DNA of 35,060 nucleotides from Pseudomonadota bacterium (GTDB lineage: Bacteria > Pseudomonadota > Gammaproteobacteria > Acidithiobacillales > Acidithiobacillaceae), in contig JAJYQY010000098.1 in NCBI GenBank assembly GCA_021794385.1, positions 1 to 35,060 on the forward strand, given 5' to 3'. Below are positions 10,542-17,244 of this stretch, in pieces. The translations under genes were made by a program, and so were the position numbers. The notes below the pieces were generated by a model that ran no database searches, was not told where the DNA came from, and saw nothing but the letters and a program-made list of their open reading frames with translations. Within the stretch, counting starts at the first letter, position 1. Every line of letters begins with the position of its first letter.

Positions 10542-10636
10542 TTAGAGTGATCATGGAAGATGTCAAGGTTCATGGGGCGGGTCGGCGCGCCGGGACGACC
10601 CCCATGCTCGCCACAACGACCGGCGTCGTACTGGAC

Positions 10637-10666
10637 TTGCCACACCCCCGTGCGGGCGTGTAGTAT
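10637..10666 (+). promoter_or_regulatory. Candidate proximal promoter of tRNA-Glu(UUC)
   Basis: TTGCCA (10637-10642), 18-base spacer, TAGTAT (10661-10666), ending 15 bases before the tRNA. Position is ideal; the boxes are moderate matches. Confidence 0.45.
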
Positions 10667-10681
10667 TCACCGGCTGCCAGC

Positions 10682-10757
10682 GTCCCCATCGTCTAGTGGC
10701 CTAGGACACCGCCCTTTCACGGCGGCGACCGGGGTTCGAACCCCCGTGGGGACGCCA
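10682..10757 (+). tRNA. tRNA-Glu (anticodon UUC)
   Basis: 76 bases with encoded CCA. The acceptor GTCCCCA/TGGGGAC pairs fully, the anticodon loop CTTTCAC carries TTC, and the T-loop GGTTCGAACC is canonical. Its 3' end is the likely integration site of the adjacent decayed element, whose far end carries an imperfect copy at 13188. Confidence 0.96.
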
Positions 10758-10760
10758 TTA
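10731..10760 (+). repeat. Proximal attachment-site copy (3' end of tRNA-Glu)
   Basis: T-arm, acceptor 3' strand and CCATTA of the tRNA. It matches 24 of 30 positions, without gaps, to 13188-13217, including the shared block GGACGCCATT. Confidence 0.6.
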
Positions 10761-10825
10761 AAAATAAGGACTTGCAAAAATAACCGCTTGGCCCCTTTAT
10801 TTTGGCACAACCGGCTCATTGCGCC

Positions 10826-10843
10826 GCGCCTTGAACAAGGCGC
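10826..10843. repeat. 18-bp perfect inverted repeat beside the integrase remnant
   Basis: GCGCCTTG-AA-CAAGGCGC, about 70 bp after the tRNA. It could be a hairpin or an old recombinase or excisionase binding site. No T-run follows, so it is not a clear terminator. Confidence 0.5.
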
Positions 10844-10891
10844 CGGAAAAGGGCTGCATTCCAGAACCGTGAAAACCATCAATGGCGAACC

Positions 10892-11150
10892 ATGAGTCGC
10901 CGCCGCGGGTATCCTGACCAATCCTGCACGTTCGCTACCAAAGCCGATGCAGAAATCCGAGCGAAATCCATTGAAAGCGAAATGGACTGCGGGGCCTTCG
11001 TGGACCGTTCCGAGTCAGAATCTCTCCCCTTGGGGAAGCTGCTGGATAGCTATCGGATGATAGCTTACACCAACCAAGCGCGGCACGCCTCAAGAAACCT
11101 CTTACCTGCGCGTCACGCGTGCGGCCCACCCGGCACGTGGACTTTGCCCA
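10892..11150 (+). pseudogene. Tyrosine-recombinase (phage integrase) N-terminal remnant, frameshifted
   Basis: The frame from 10892 reads RRRGYPDQS, KADAE, SIESEMDCGAFVDRSE and GKLLDSY, the typical SAM-like N-terminal region of tRNA-targeting integrases. Near 11055-11066 the similarity moves to another frame, which continues TPTKRGTPQETSYLRV from 11067. No catalytic domain with Arg/His/Tyr follows, so the gene is frameshifted and truncated. The first residues of a normal integrase before RRRGY are also out of frame or missing. It lies where an integrase should be, immediately downstream of a tRNA. Confidence 0.75.
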
Positions 11151-11367
11151 TCTTGTTCAGCCACGGTACCGGTGGCAACATGATGAAGCGTATCGCTGCA
11201 CCCATGGTCCGCGGTATGTTCAGCGCTGCCCTGTTGGCGCTCCGGGCAATCTCCACCCCCTACGCTATTTGGCAGTGGCGGCGGTCGGTTTTGCGGAAAC
11301 AAGGAATGGACCGGACCGGGAGGCACCAGACCACCGGAATGCGTAGTACCATGAACTGAGGAGGCAA
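11151..11367 (+). other. Unassigned stretch between integrase remnant and Tat protein
   Basis: An ATG at 11181 opens a frame of about 60 codons (MMKRIAAPMVRGMFSAALLA at its start), while another frame reads GNLHPLRYLAVAAVGFAE. Both look like parts of one hydrophobic protein split by a frameshift, but I cannot assign a family. GAGGAGG at the end serves the next gene. Confidence 0.25.
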
Positions 11368-11934
11368 ATGATGAATAGACGGGATCTGTTGAAATCCGTG
11401 TTTTCCGCGCTCGCCATGCTTGGCTACGTGCGGGCCAACGATGCACGTGCCTCGGGAATGATGGGCGGCATGATGGGCATGGGTTCTGGAGGTAAGAATT
11501 CCGGTGGTCAGGATGCCGAGGGTATGCGCGCCATGATGTCGCCGGAAAACCGCGGGCCGATGCGTACCGGTATGGAACTCTTCCGGCACCATGCGCAAGT
11601 CCATCGCACGGTCACTTTCCTACCCGACGGCGTCCATGCCGTATCCGTCTCGGAAAACGCCGAGACCGCCGCCTTGCTCCAGACCCACGTCACAGAGATG
11701 TATCAACGGCTCGCCGAGGATCGTCCCTTTCCCTATCCGATGAGCCGCAGCGTCCCGGTGATGTTTGCGCACCCGGCGCTGTATCAGAGAAAATTCGTGC
11801 TGCTGTCCAACGGCGTCGCAGTGACGGAGACCTCCAGCGATCCGGAAATGGTCCAGGTCATCCATGCCCACGCCCGCGAGATCACCCGCTTCGTCCAGTA
11901 TGGCATGCCGGCGATGATGCGCAGCATGATGTAA
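11368..11934 (+). CDS. Tat-exported Met/His-rich protein, possible periplasmic metal binding
   Basis: 188 residues, not assigned to a named family. The start has a strong GAGGAGG site. The N-terminus carries a twin-arginine motif (Arg4-Arg5, RRDLLK) and a short hydrophobic stretch. A mature region opens with a Met-rich cluster MMGGMMGMG at 31-39 and ends PAMMRSMM. Between are His74, His75, His79, His90, His107, His135, His166 and His168. Many Met and His residues in an exported protein suggest binding of copper or another soft metal, but this is inference. The body (70-180) looks like an intact folded domain rather than decay. It is the only plus-strand intact gene of the island. Confidence 0.75.
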   Translation: MMNRRDLLKSVFSALAMLGYVRANDARASGMMGGMMGMGSGGKNSGGQDAEGMRAMMSPENRGPMRTGMELFRHHAQVHRTVTFLPDGVHAVSVSENAETAALLQTHVTEMYQRLAEDRPFPYPMSRSVPVMFAHPALYQRKFVLLSNGVAVTETSSDPEMVQVIHAHAREITRFVQYGMPAMMRSMM

Positions 11935-11998
11935 GCGCCGTTTTGGCACTACATGCGCCCATAGTCCACAAACCCACCAAGAGAATTTACCGTGCCGA

Positions 11999-12092
11999 GA
12001 CACTCTGAAGGGCCATGCCGGGGTGCCGGAGCTGATGACCTGGTTGACGGAATATTTTCAGTTTTACCAAGAGCGGCAATTCTCCCATGGAT
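11999..12092 (+). pseudogene. IS3-family transposase (OrfB) C-terminal remnant
   Basis: One frame reads KGHAGVPELMTWLTEYFQFY then QERQFSHGF, resembling the end of IS3-type integrase-core domains (VPEL...YF.FYN..R.HQSL). No start, catalytic DDE residues or inverted repeats are visible, so only a scrap remains. The 273-bp gap between 11934 and 12208 holds nothing else I can assign, apart from a tandem pair TTAGGCGGC at 12105-12122. Confidence 0.5.
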
Positions 12093-12207
12093 TTCTTCAG
12101 TCTCTTAGGCGGCTTAGGCGGCTAAAGAGTATTGCGGCCGCGTGAGCATCTCCGCTGCCTTCCTTGGGCGGCTCACAAACTAGGGCCCCGGCTGCCCCGG
12201 AGCACAC

Positions 12208-12762
12208 TTACTTTGAAGAACCCCGCATAGAGCTGCGCACCACCAATAGAATAATCCCATCGAAAATCAGATTCACCCCAACCACAATACCCACCAGAAT
12301 GAGCGATCCTTGTGGCCACGTCACGACAAATAATATAGCTATAAATATATCAATGATGCCACTAAAAATAAACCAACCACGCCCATGTGCAGAATAAACC
12401 TGAGATTGAGTAAAATTTCTATACGCATCCAGTACAAAATAAAATATAAACAGGAGGGCTATGCTAGCGATCCCCGCCGCCGGCAATGCGACCATGACAG
12501 CTCCTGCAGTAAGCAGCATAAGCGGCTTGAGCCAATCCGCCAGATGATGCTGATGGAGCTTATAGCTATGCACCAACCAGACAACCCCTGAGATGATCAA
12601 TATGCCGGCTATAAATCCAGCGGTAAGCACCGAAAGAATGACAGGCGCAATTAATCCGCCAATGCCTATGAGGATCAGCAGGATGGCGATAAATACAGAA
12701 TATTTTCCAAAACTTTTAAGCTCTGCGTCTACTATTGTAGATATTGAAGGTAATTCATTCAT
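12208..12762 (-). CDS. hdeD: HdeD family (DUF308) inner-membrane protein
   Basis: 184 residues with about six hydrophobic segments, including FIAILLILIGIGGLIAPVIL and AGFIAGILIISGVVWLVHSY, arranged as repeated helix pairs as in HdeD. E. coli HdeD contributes to acid resistance at high cell density; the same role in an acidophile is only a guess. A good promoter (TTGACA-17-TAATGT) and AAGGGG about ten bases before ATG 12762 support the start. Codons are visibly AT-richer than in flanking genes, consistent with horizontal acquisition. Confidence 0.82.
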   Translation of the reverse strand: MNELPSISTIVDAELKSFGKYSVFIAILLILIGIGGLIAPVILSVLTAGFIAGILIISGVVWLVHSYKLHQHHLADWLKPLMLLTAGAVMVALPAAGIASIALLFIFYFVLDAYRNFTQSQVYSAHGRGWFIFSGIIDIFIAILFVVTWPQGSLILVGIVVGVNLIFDGIILLVVRSSMRGSSK

Positions 12763-12791
12763 CGCTTGATAACCCCTTTGCGAGAAATACT

Positions 12792-12820
12792 ACATTATGG
12801 ATCTTTGCCCATAGTGTCAA
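12792..12820 (-). promoter_or_regulatory. Promoter of the hdeD-like gene
   Basis: Minus strand: perfect -35 TTGACA (12820-12815), 17-base spacer, -10 TAATGT (12797-12792), 30 bases before the ATG. One of the best promoter matches in the window. Confidence 0.7.
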
Positions 12821-12837
12821 TAAAAATTATTGCCATG

Positions 12838-13095
12838 TTAAGTGCTATCGCCATAACCTAGTTTTATTAATTCGTCGCGGAGATCCTGATGGCTGAGATA
12901 ATCTATTTTAAGCAAATCAATAACATCTGAAAATATTTCATTATTCAGACCGCGTATCCTGCTAATATAACAAGCGTGATGATCATCAACCAGGGCAGTA
13001 AACAATAAAGTAATTGTTTCTCCGACTTCACTATATTCCTGTTGGTTGCAGTACACGAGTAAACGCTCAAATGCACCGTTAGCGCTAATTTCCAT
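12838..13095 (-). CDS. Small hypothetical protein (85 residues)
   Basis: Not recognised. The sequence is acidic and probably helical, from MEISANGAFERLLVYC to DELIKLGYGDST, with no membrane segment or signal peptide. Start ATG 13095 has AAGGAG upstream. A perfect -10 TATAAT (13146-13141, minus strand) lies further upstream, with only a weak -35. An in-frame start at 13215 would run through the attachment-site copy and is rejected. It is AT-rich like its neighbour hdeD and is the last gene before the distal island end. Confidence 0.55.
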   Translation of the reverse strand: MEISANGAFERLLVYCNQQEYSEVGETITLLFTALVDDHHACYISRIRGLNNEIFSDVIDLLKIDYLSHQDLRDELIKLGYGDST

Positions 13096-13187
13096 ATCCT
13101 TGCTCCTTGCAAAACCTCTTGTATATGAACAGATAATCATATTATACAATTTCTTGCATCTTGCCAGATAAAGCCTGCAGCGGCAAT

Positions 13188-13217
13188 GGGGTTCTGATCC
13201 CCCTGAGGACGCCATTT
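13188..13217 (+). repeat. Distal attachment-site copy (degenerate tRNA-Glu 3' end)
   Basis: Begins GGGGTTCTGATCCCCC and ends GGACGCCATTT. It aligns without gaps to 10731-10760 with 24 of 30 identities. Same orientation as the tRNA, as expected for the far end of an integrated element. It lies 20 bp from the end of def. Confidence 0.6.
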
Positions 13218-13236
13218 CCCGCAGTTCGGCCGTTCC

Positions 13237-13740
13237 TTAGCGCTTGTACACCTTTCTGCGAAAGAGATCCGTCTTGCGCGACACCAGCCGATCCAGAAAG
13301 AGCAGGCCGTCCAGGTGATCCATCTCGTGCTGTACGGCGCGGGCCTCAAAGCCTGCGCATTCGTATACCCGAACCTTACCATGGATGTCTTGCGCCTGTA
13401 CGCGAATCTGTTCGGCACGGATGACGTTGCCGGTGAAATCCGGCACCGACATGCAGCCCTCACGACCGACGGCGACCCCTTCCCAGGCGATCAGTTCAGG
13501 ATTGACGAGCACCATCAGGCCATGACAGTCGTCGCCCAGCTTCGGCCGTACGTCCACCACCACGATCCGCTGCAGGCGGCCCACCTGGGGGGCGGCTATG
13601 CCCACCCCACCGGGCCCGGTACGCATAGTTTCAATGAGATCATCGACAAAGGCCGACAGCTCCACATCGAAATCAGCCACCGCTACGGCAGGGCGCCGCA
13701 AAAGCGGGTCGGGGTAGGTCAGAATCGGTAATACCGCCAT
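13237..13740 (-). CDS. def: Peptide deformylase
   Basis: Metallohydrolase removing the formyl group from the N-terminal Met of new proteins. The 167-residue length is typical. All three motifs are intact: GVGIAAPQVG (45-54), EGCMS with metal ligand Cys96, and HEMDH with His138, Glu139 and His142. Its ATG shares one base with the stop of the upstream ACT-protein gene, and it ends the rluD-to-def operon. It is not paired with fmt here, unlike in many proteobacteria. Confidence 0.97.
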   Translation of the reverse strand: MAVLPILTYPDPLLRRPAVAVADFDVELSAFVDDLIETMRTGPGGVGIAAPQVGRLQRIVVVDVRPKLGDDCHGLMVLVNPELIAWEGVAVGREGCMSVPDFTGNVIRAEQIRVQAQDIHGKVRVYECAGFEARAVQHEMDHLDGLLFLDRLVSRKTDLFRRKVYKR

Positions 13741-14264
13741 CAGAGCACCGCCGTCTCCAGAGGGTGGACGCCAATATCGATGGACTCTTTTTCCCGCAAG
13801 GGCGCCAGCACTTCCCGTACCGCCGCAATGCCCGCCGGGGCGAGGCCCTGAATCACCATGATATAGATGGGGTGCTCCGGGCTGCCCGAACGCTCGCTTT
13901 CCAGATCGACAATATTAAAGCCGATGCTCGCCAGGGCAGCCGTCACACTGGCGACGATGCCGGGTCGATCCGCGCCGAAGACCGTGACCCGCGTGTCGGG
14001 GGCGGCCCCGCCATCCGCGGCGACGCTGGAAAGGGGGTCGAGATGGACGCGCAGGTTGAGGCGTTTGACCGCAGCATCCAGGGCCATTTCCACCGCACCC
14101 AGGTCCTGGGGATAAGACAGCACCTGCATGATGGCAAAGTAACCGCCCAGGCGCATCATGGAGGCATCGCCGATGGAACAGCCGGCAGTATAGAGGGCCT
14201 GGGTGACGGCGGCGACGATACCGGGACGGTCTTCGCCGATGACGGTGAGGAGGGCTTGACTCAT
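13740..14264 (-). CDS. Tandem ACT-domain protein, GcvR-like
   Basis: 174 residues with two ACT domains, at about 3-75 (LLTVIGEDRPGIVAAVTQAL) and 92-170 (VTVFGADRPGIVASVTAAL). This architecture is that of GcvR/YpsZ-like proteins, which bind small ligands such as amino acids; GcvR antagonises GcvA in E. coli. ATG 14264 has GGAG seven bases upstream and is preferred over a TTG twelve bases earlier. It starts two bases past the mtnB stop and runs into def. Whether it senses methionine or another amino acid for this operon is unknown. Confidence 0.8.
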   Translation of the reverse strand: MSQALLTVIGEDRPGIVAAVTQALYTAGCSIGDASMMRLGGYFAIMQVLSYPQDLGAVEMALDAAVKRLNLRVHLDPLSSVAADGGAAPDTRVTVFGADRPGIVASVTAALASIGFNIVDLESERSGSPEHPIYIMVIQGLAPAGIAAVREVLAPLREKESIDIGVHPLETAVL

Positions 14265-14265
14265 T

Positions 14266-14886
14266 CTATGCTCCAATGGCGAGAAGTTTCGCCTGAACCA
14301 GATAACGGAAACAATATTCCAGCAATTCCAGATGATGCCGGGCTGCGGTCATATCCCGGCCCCAGGCGGTGACGCCATGCAGATGGATCAGGGCGCCCGG
14401 CACATGGGGCAGGGTCTGGGCAAAGGACCGCTCCACGGCGGCGGCGATCTGCGGCACCTCGACCAAATTGGGGAAGACCGGCAAGTCCACCCGCGGCTCG
14501 GCAGCAGCCACGCCGAGGCCCTTGAGCATCTCCAACGGCGGCAGGCGGAGCAGGCCATCCGTGGCAAAGTGTCCGCAGAGATTGGCCTCCACCGAATGGA
14601 CATGATAGATCACCCGGGCGTCGGGCACCTGGCGGTAAATGGCCTGATGAATACTGGCCTCGGCCGAAGGCCGGCGGCCGTCGGGGGCCGTATGCACCTG
14701 GCCGGTCAGATCCATTTCCACAAAATCCTGCAGCGTGAGCCGATCTTTGGGCCGTCCGCTGGCGGTAATCCAGAAACGATCCGGCGCGCTGCGCGCCGAA
14801 AGATTACCGGCCGTACCCAGCATCCAGCCGCGTTGATAAAAATCGGCTGCAGCGGCGCACAGCCCCTGGCGCAGGTCTTCAGTCAT
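14266..14886 (-). CDS. mtnB: Methylthioribulose-1-phosphate dehydratase
   Basis: Class II aldolase-fold zinc enzyme converting MTRu-1-P to DK-MTP-1-P in methionine salvage. 206 residues. GTAGNLSAR near 25-32 binds phosphate, Glu76 (SAEASIH) is the likely acid/base, His95 and His97 (YHVHS) and the later HLHGVTAWGRD supply metal ligands. The start at 14886 is chosen from homology: the open frame extends about 97 codons upstream inside mtnX but that part has no family similarity. Overlaps mtnX by eight bases. Confidence 0.92.
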   Translation of the reverse strand: MTEDLRQGLCAAAADFYQRGWMLGTAGNLSARSAPDRFWITASGRPKDRLTLQDFVEMDLTGQVHTAPDGRRPSAEASIHQAIYRQVPDARVIYHVHSVEANLCGHFATDGLLRLPPLEMLKGLGVAAAEPRVDLPVFPNLVEVPQIAAAVERSFAQTLPHVPGALIHLHGVTAWGRDMTAARHHLELLEYCFRYLVQAKLLAIGA

Positions 14887-15529
14887 GGGTACCCTCCGGC
14901 CACCACCGTTGCCCCATGGCGCGGTCGATATCGAAAAAATCCGTAAACGGCACAAAGGGCCGCCCCTCTTGCTGCAGGTACTCGGCCAGACGATCGCGGG
15001 CGAAGACCTGGGGGCAGACCCTGGCCATGCGCAGATCGGTGATGGAGTCGCCGATGCAGACCGCCTCATCGGGATGGTAATGCGCCAGGATGAGCGGCTT
15101 GGCCACCAGCTCCACGTCATCCTCCCAGGCAGAATGGACGCGCAGAAAGGGGCCGGAGCGGTCCGCTTCCAAACCATGGATGGCTGTCACTTCGGCCGCC
15201 AGATGCCCAAGGATGAGCCTGGCCATCTCCACAAAACCGCCCGTCACCACCACCAAGGGCACCCCGGCGGCCTGCAGATGGGAGAGAAAGGCTTCGAAGC
15301 CCGGGCGCAGGGTATTATTGCCGCGCACGAAGTCCTCCATGGCCGGCCAGGCACTGGAGGGAATGCTTTCCAGAACGATGGGCAGGCCTTCACGCAAGGT
15401 CAGACGCTGGGCGTAGATCTCGGGCAATATGCGCGCCGCGGCGGCAGGCGCAAAGTGGCGCATGAGGGCGACGAAAACCTCCACCTCGCTGATGGTGCCG
15501 TCGAAGTCACAAAATACTATGCGCTTCAT
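14879..15529 (-). CDS. mtnX: HAD phosphatase for 2-hydroxy-3-keto-5-methylthiopentenyl-1-phosphate
   Basis: 216 residues. The HAD nucleophile motif CDFDGT gives Asp8 and Asp10, motif II is VVVTGG and the C-terminal motif is CIGDSITDLRMA. It resembles MtnX, which works with the enolase MtnW; gene order mtnW-mtnX-mtnB supports this over the fused MtnC enolase-phosphatase. A phosphoserine phosphatase-like role is the alternative on sequence alone. ATGA overlap with mtnW. Confidence 0.87.
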   Translation of the reverse strand: MKRIVFCDFDGTISEVEVFVALMRHFAPAAAARILPEIYAQRLTLREGLPIVLESIPSSAWPAMEDFVRGNNTLRPGFEAFLSHLQAAGVPLVVVTGGFVEMARLILGHLAAEVTAIHGLEADRSGPFLRVHSAWEDDVELVAKPLILAHYHPDEAVCIGDSITDLRMARVCPQVFARDRLAEYLQQEGRPFVPFTDFFDIDRAMGQRWWPEGTHD

Positions 15530-16698
15530 CCCTGCCCCCGCTTGGCAATGGCCGCCCGCAACGGACCCTCGGGGATGCTGGCGAGGTCGAAGACCTCCCG
15601 ATTCTGCCAGCGGGCGATGGCCTCCCGAAAGGCGAGCACCCCGGCGGCAGGTCCCTGGGGGTGATCCATGATGCCGGTGCCGGCATTGAGGATGACGGCC
15701 TCACCATAGTCATCGAGGATGCGGCCGACCATCCCCGGATGGACCCCCGCCGAAGGCACCGGCGCCACACCCCGTGCCCGCAATTGCTGGACAATGGCCC
15801 ACTCGTCGGCCTCGGCAAAGGGCAGACTGCCATAATGGGCCGGATAGAGCACGGCATCGGCACCGCCGTAGGCCATGAGCGTACCCAAGATGCTGGCATA
15901 ACTGAAGCCGTACTCCGCCGCCCCGCAGCAAGCGCCCGCCAGGGCTGGGTGGGCGAAGATGGGAACGGTGATCTCGGGATCGGCCACCAGGGCCTCCAGC
16001 AGGGGATAACCATAGGCCAGCACGTTGAGCAGCAGGGCATTGGCACCCTCGGCGACGAGCTGGCGGGCCAGATCCAGTACCTCCCGCGCGTTGCCCGAAA
16101 GGTTCACGGCATAGAGCAGATCCTGGCCCGTGAGGTCGCGCCGCGCCGCGATGACCGGCCAGCAGGCGCGCCAGCGCTCCAGGGTGGGGGCAGCGGGCAA
16201 ATTGGGCAGGATCTCGTCATCCTTGATGATATCCAGGCCCGCCGTGGCCACTTCCGCCAGAATGGCGGCGTGATCAGCGGCGCCGAGACCCAGGGCCGGC
16301 TTGAAAATACCCATGACCAGAGGGCGCTGGGGGTTGCCGAGGCGCTCGCGAATACCCTGCAGACCGTAACGTACCGGCTGCCCGATATCCGCGGGCAGGC
16401 GCAGATTGATGACCTTGGCCGGACCAGCGAGGGAGTACTTGCCGAAGATCATGGTCAGCAAGCTGCCCAGACCATGGTCCATATTGCTGCGCGGGAAACG
16501 GATGGTCGCCCGATATCCGCCCCCCAGGCCTTCGTCGATCCGGACCACCTCGGCCAGATGGGCACGCAAGGCCGTCTCGCGGTGGCGAAAGCGTTCATCC
16601 CAGGTCCCGGCCGTTTGCCCGACGGCAATGATCTCGGCCTGGCGGCGGGCATCCACCCCCGCCGGAAAGGCATAATCCACCTCGATCCAGTCGCCCAT
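15526..16698 (-). CDS. mtnW: 2,3-diketo-5-methylthiopentyl-1-phosphate enolase (RuBisCO-like protein)
   Basis: Form IV RuBisCO homologue catalysing enolisation of DK-MTP-1-P. 390 residues. Lys159 in GLDIIKDDEILPN is the position carbamylated for Mg2+ binding, with Asp and Glu ligands next to it. Lys87 in FGKYSL corresponds to the general base described for the Geobacillus enolase. LYAVNLSG, ALLLNVLAYG and VPIFAHPALAGA follow the Bacillus MtnW pattern closely. The loop FKPALGL (Lys133) is closer to RuBisCO KPKLGL than to the FKGMIG of Bacillus MtnW. Setting between mtnD and mtnX makes the enolase role very likely; it should not fix CO2. Confidence 0.92.
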   Translation of the reverse strand: MGDWIEVDYAFPAGVDARRQAEIIAVGQTAGTWDERFRHRETALRAHLAEVVRIDEGLGGGYRATIRFPRSNMDHGLGSLLTMIFGKYSLAGPAKVINLRLPADIGQPVRYGLQGIRERLGNPQRPLVMGIFKPALGLGAADHAAILAEVATAGLDIIKDDEILPNLPAAPTLERWRACWPVIAARRDLTGQDLLYAVNLSGNAREVLDLARQLVAEGANALLLNVLAYGYPLLEALVADPEITVPIFAHPALAGACCGAAEYGFSYASILGTLMAYGGADAVLYPAHYGSLPFAEADEWAIVQQLRARGVAPVPSAGVHPGMVGRILDDYGEAVILNAGTGIMDHPQGPAAGVLAFREAIARWQNREVFDLASIPEGPLRAAIAKRGQG

Positions 16699-16700
16699 CT

Positions 16701-17240
16701 TCAGCCAAAGGCCAGGAGGGGACGATCACTGTAATGAGGCACCCAGCCGCTGCGCGCACTGAAATAACGCACGGCCTTGATGCGCCGCTGCGCGGTCAGA
16801 CGGAACCAGTGCTCCAGGCCGGCCGGCACCCGGATGAAATCTCCGGCCGCCACCGTCACTTCCACCTGGCGGTCGTCGGAGAGGACAAAACCGAAAATCC
16901 CCTCCCCGGCGATGATGTAACGCACCTCTTCATCATCATGGGTGTGGATACGATGGAAACGCGCCAGATTCGCCTCGATGTCCGGATGCTCCGGATACAT
17001 CACCACGAGATCCCGGGCCTGATAGCCGCGTTCTTGCCGCAGCGCCTGAAAGACCGTATCCAGCGCCGCCAGCACCTGCTCCTGCTCCGCCGCGGTGAGG
17101 GAGGCCTGCTGCAGGAGCCCCGCCGCCGGCCCGGCCTGCACCGGATAATCCTGCAAGGTCACCCCCAGGGGCGCCAAAATCTCACCTACAACCGCCCCGT
17201 CCGTCACCAACTCCCCTGAATGAAAGCGCAAGCTCGCCAT
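16701..17240 (-). CDS. mtnD: Acireductone dioxygenase
   Basis: Cupin dioxygenase oxidising acireductone to the 2-keto acid of methionine plus formate (Fe form) or to an off-pathway product with CO (Ni form). 179 residues. Metal ligands His99 and His101 (RIHTHDDEE), Glu105 and His144 (GLEHWF) are all present. It starts four bases past the pgeF stop and ends two bases before mtnW. The aminotransferase needed for the last step of salvage is not in the window. Confidence 0.95.
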   Translation of the reverse strand: MASLRFHSGELVTDGAVVGEILAPLGVTLQDYPVQAGPAAGLLQQASLTAAEQEQVLAALDTVFQALRQERGYQARDLVVMYPEHPDIEANLARFHRIHTHDDEEVRYIIAGEGIFGFVLSDDRQVEVTVAAGDFIRVPAGLEHWFRLTAQRRIKAVRYFSARSGWVPHYSDRPLLAFG

Positions 17241-17244
17241 TGCC

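Larger units (their letters stand above)
10731..13217. mobile_element. Decayed genomic island integrated at tRNA-Glu(UUC)
   Basis: Bounded by the tRNA 3' end (10731-10760) and an imperfect direct copy (13188-13217), with a tyrosine-integrase remnant just inside the tRNA end. Inside are accessory or broken genes: a Tat-exported Met/His-rich protein, an IS3-type transposase remnant, an HdeD-like membrane protein and a small ORF. The stretch 12200-13150 is visibly AT-richer than the flanking housekeeping genes. Just outside lie amiC plus the tRNA and the def operon. Boundaries and history are inference from these signs. Confidence 0.65.

Noticed and set aside
12087-12125. Twelve-codon micro-ORF MDFFSLLGGLGG
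   Set aside because: No convincing ribosome site, and it overlaps the IS3 transposase scrap; the tandem TTAGGCGGC explains its repetitive end.
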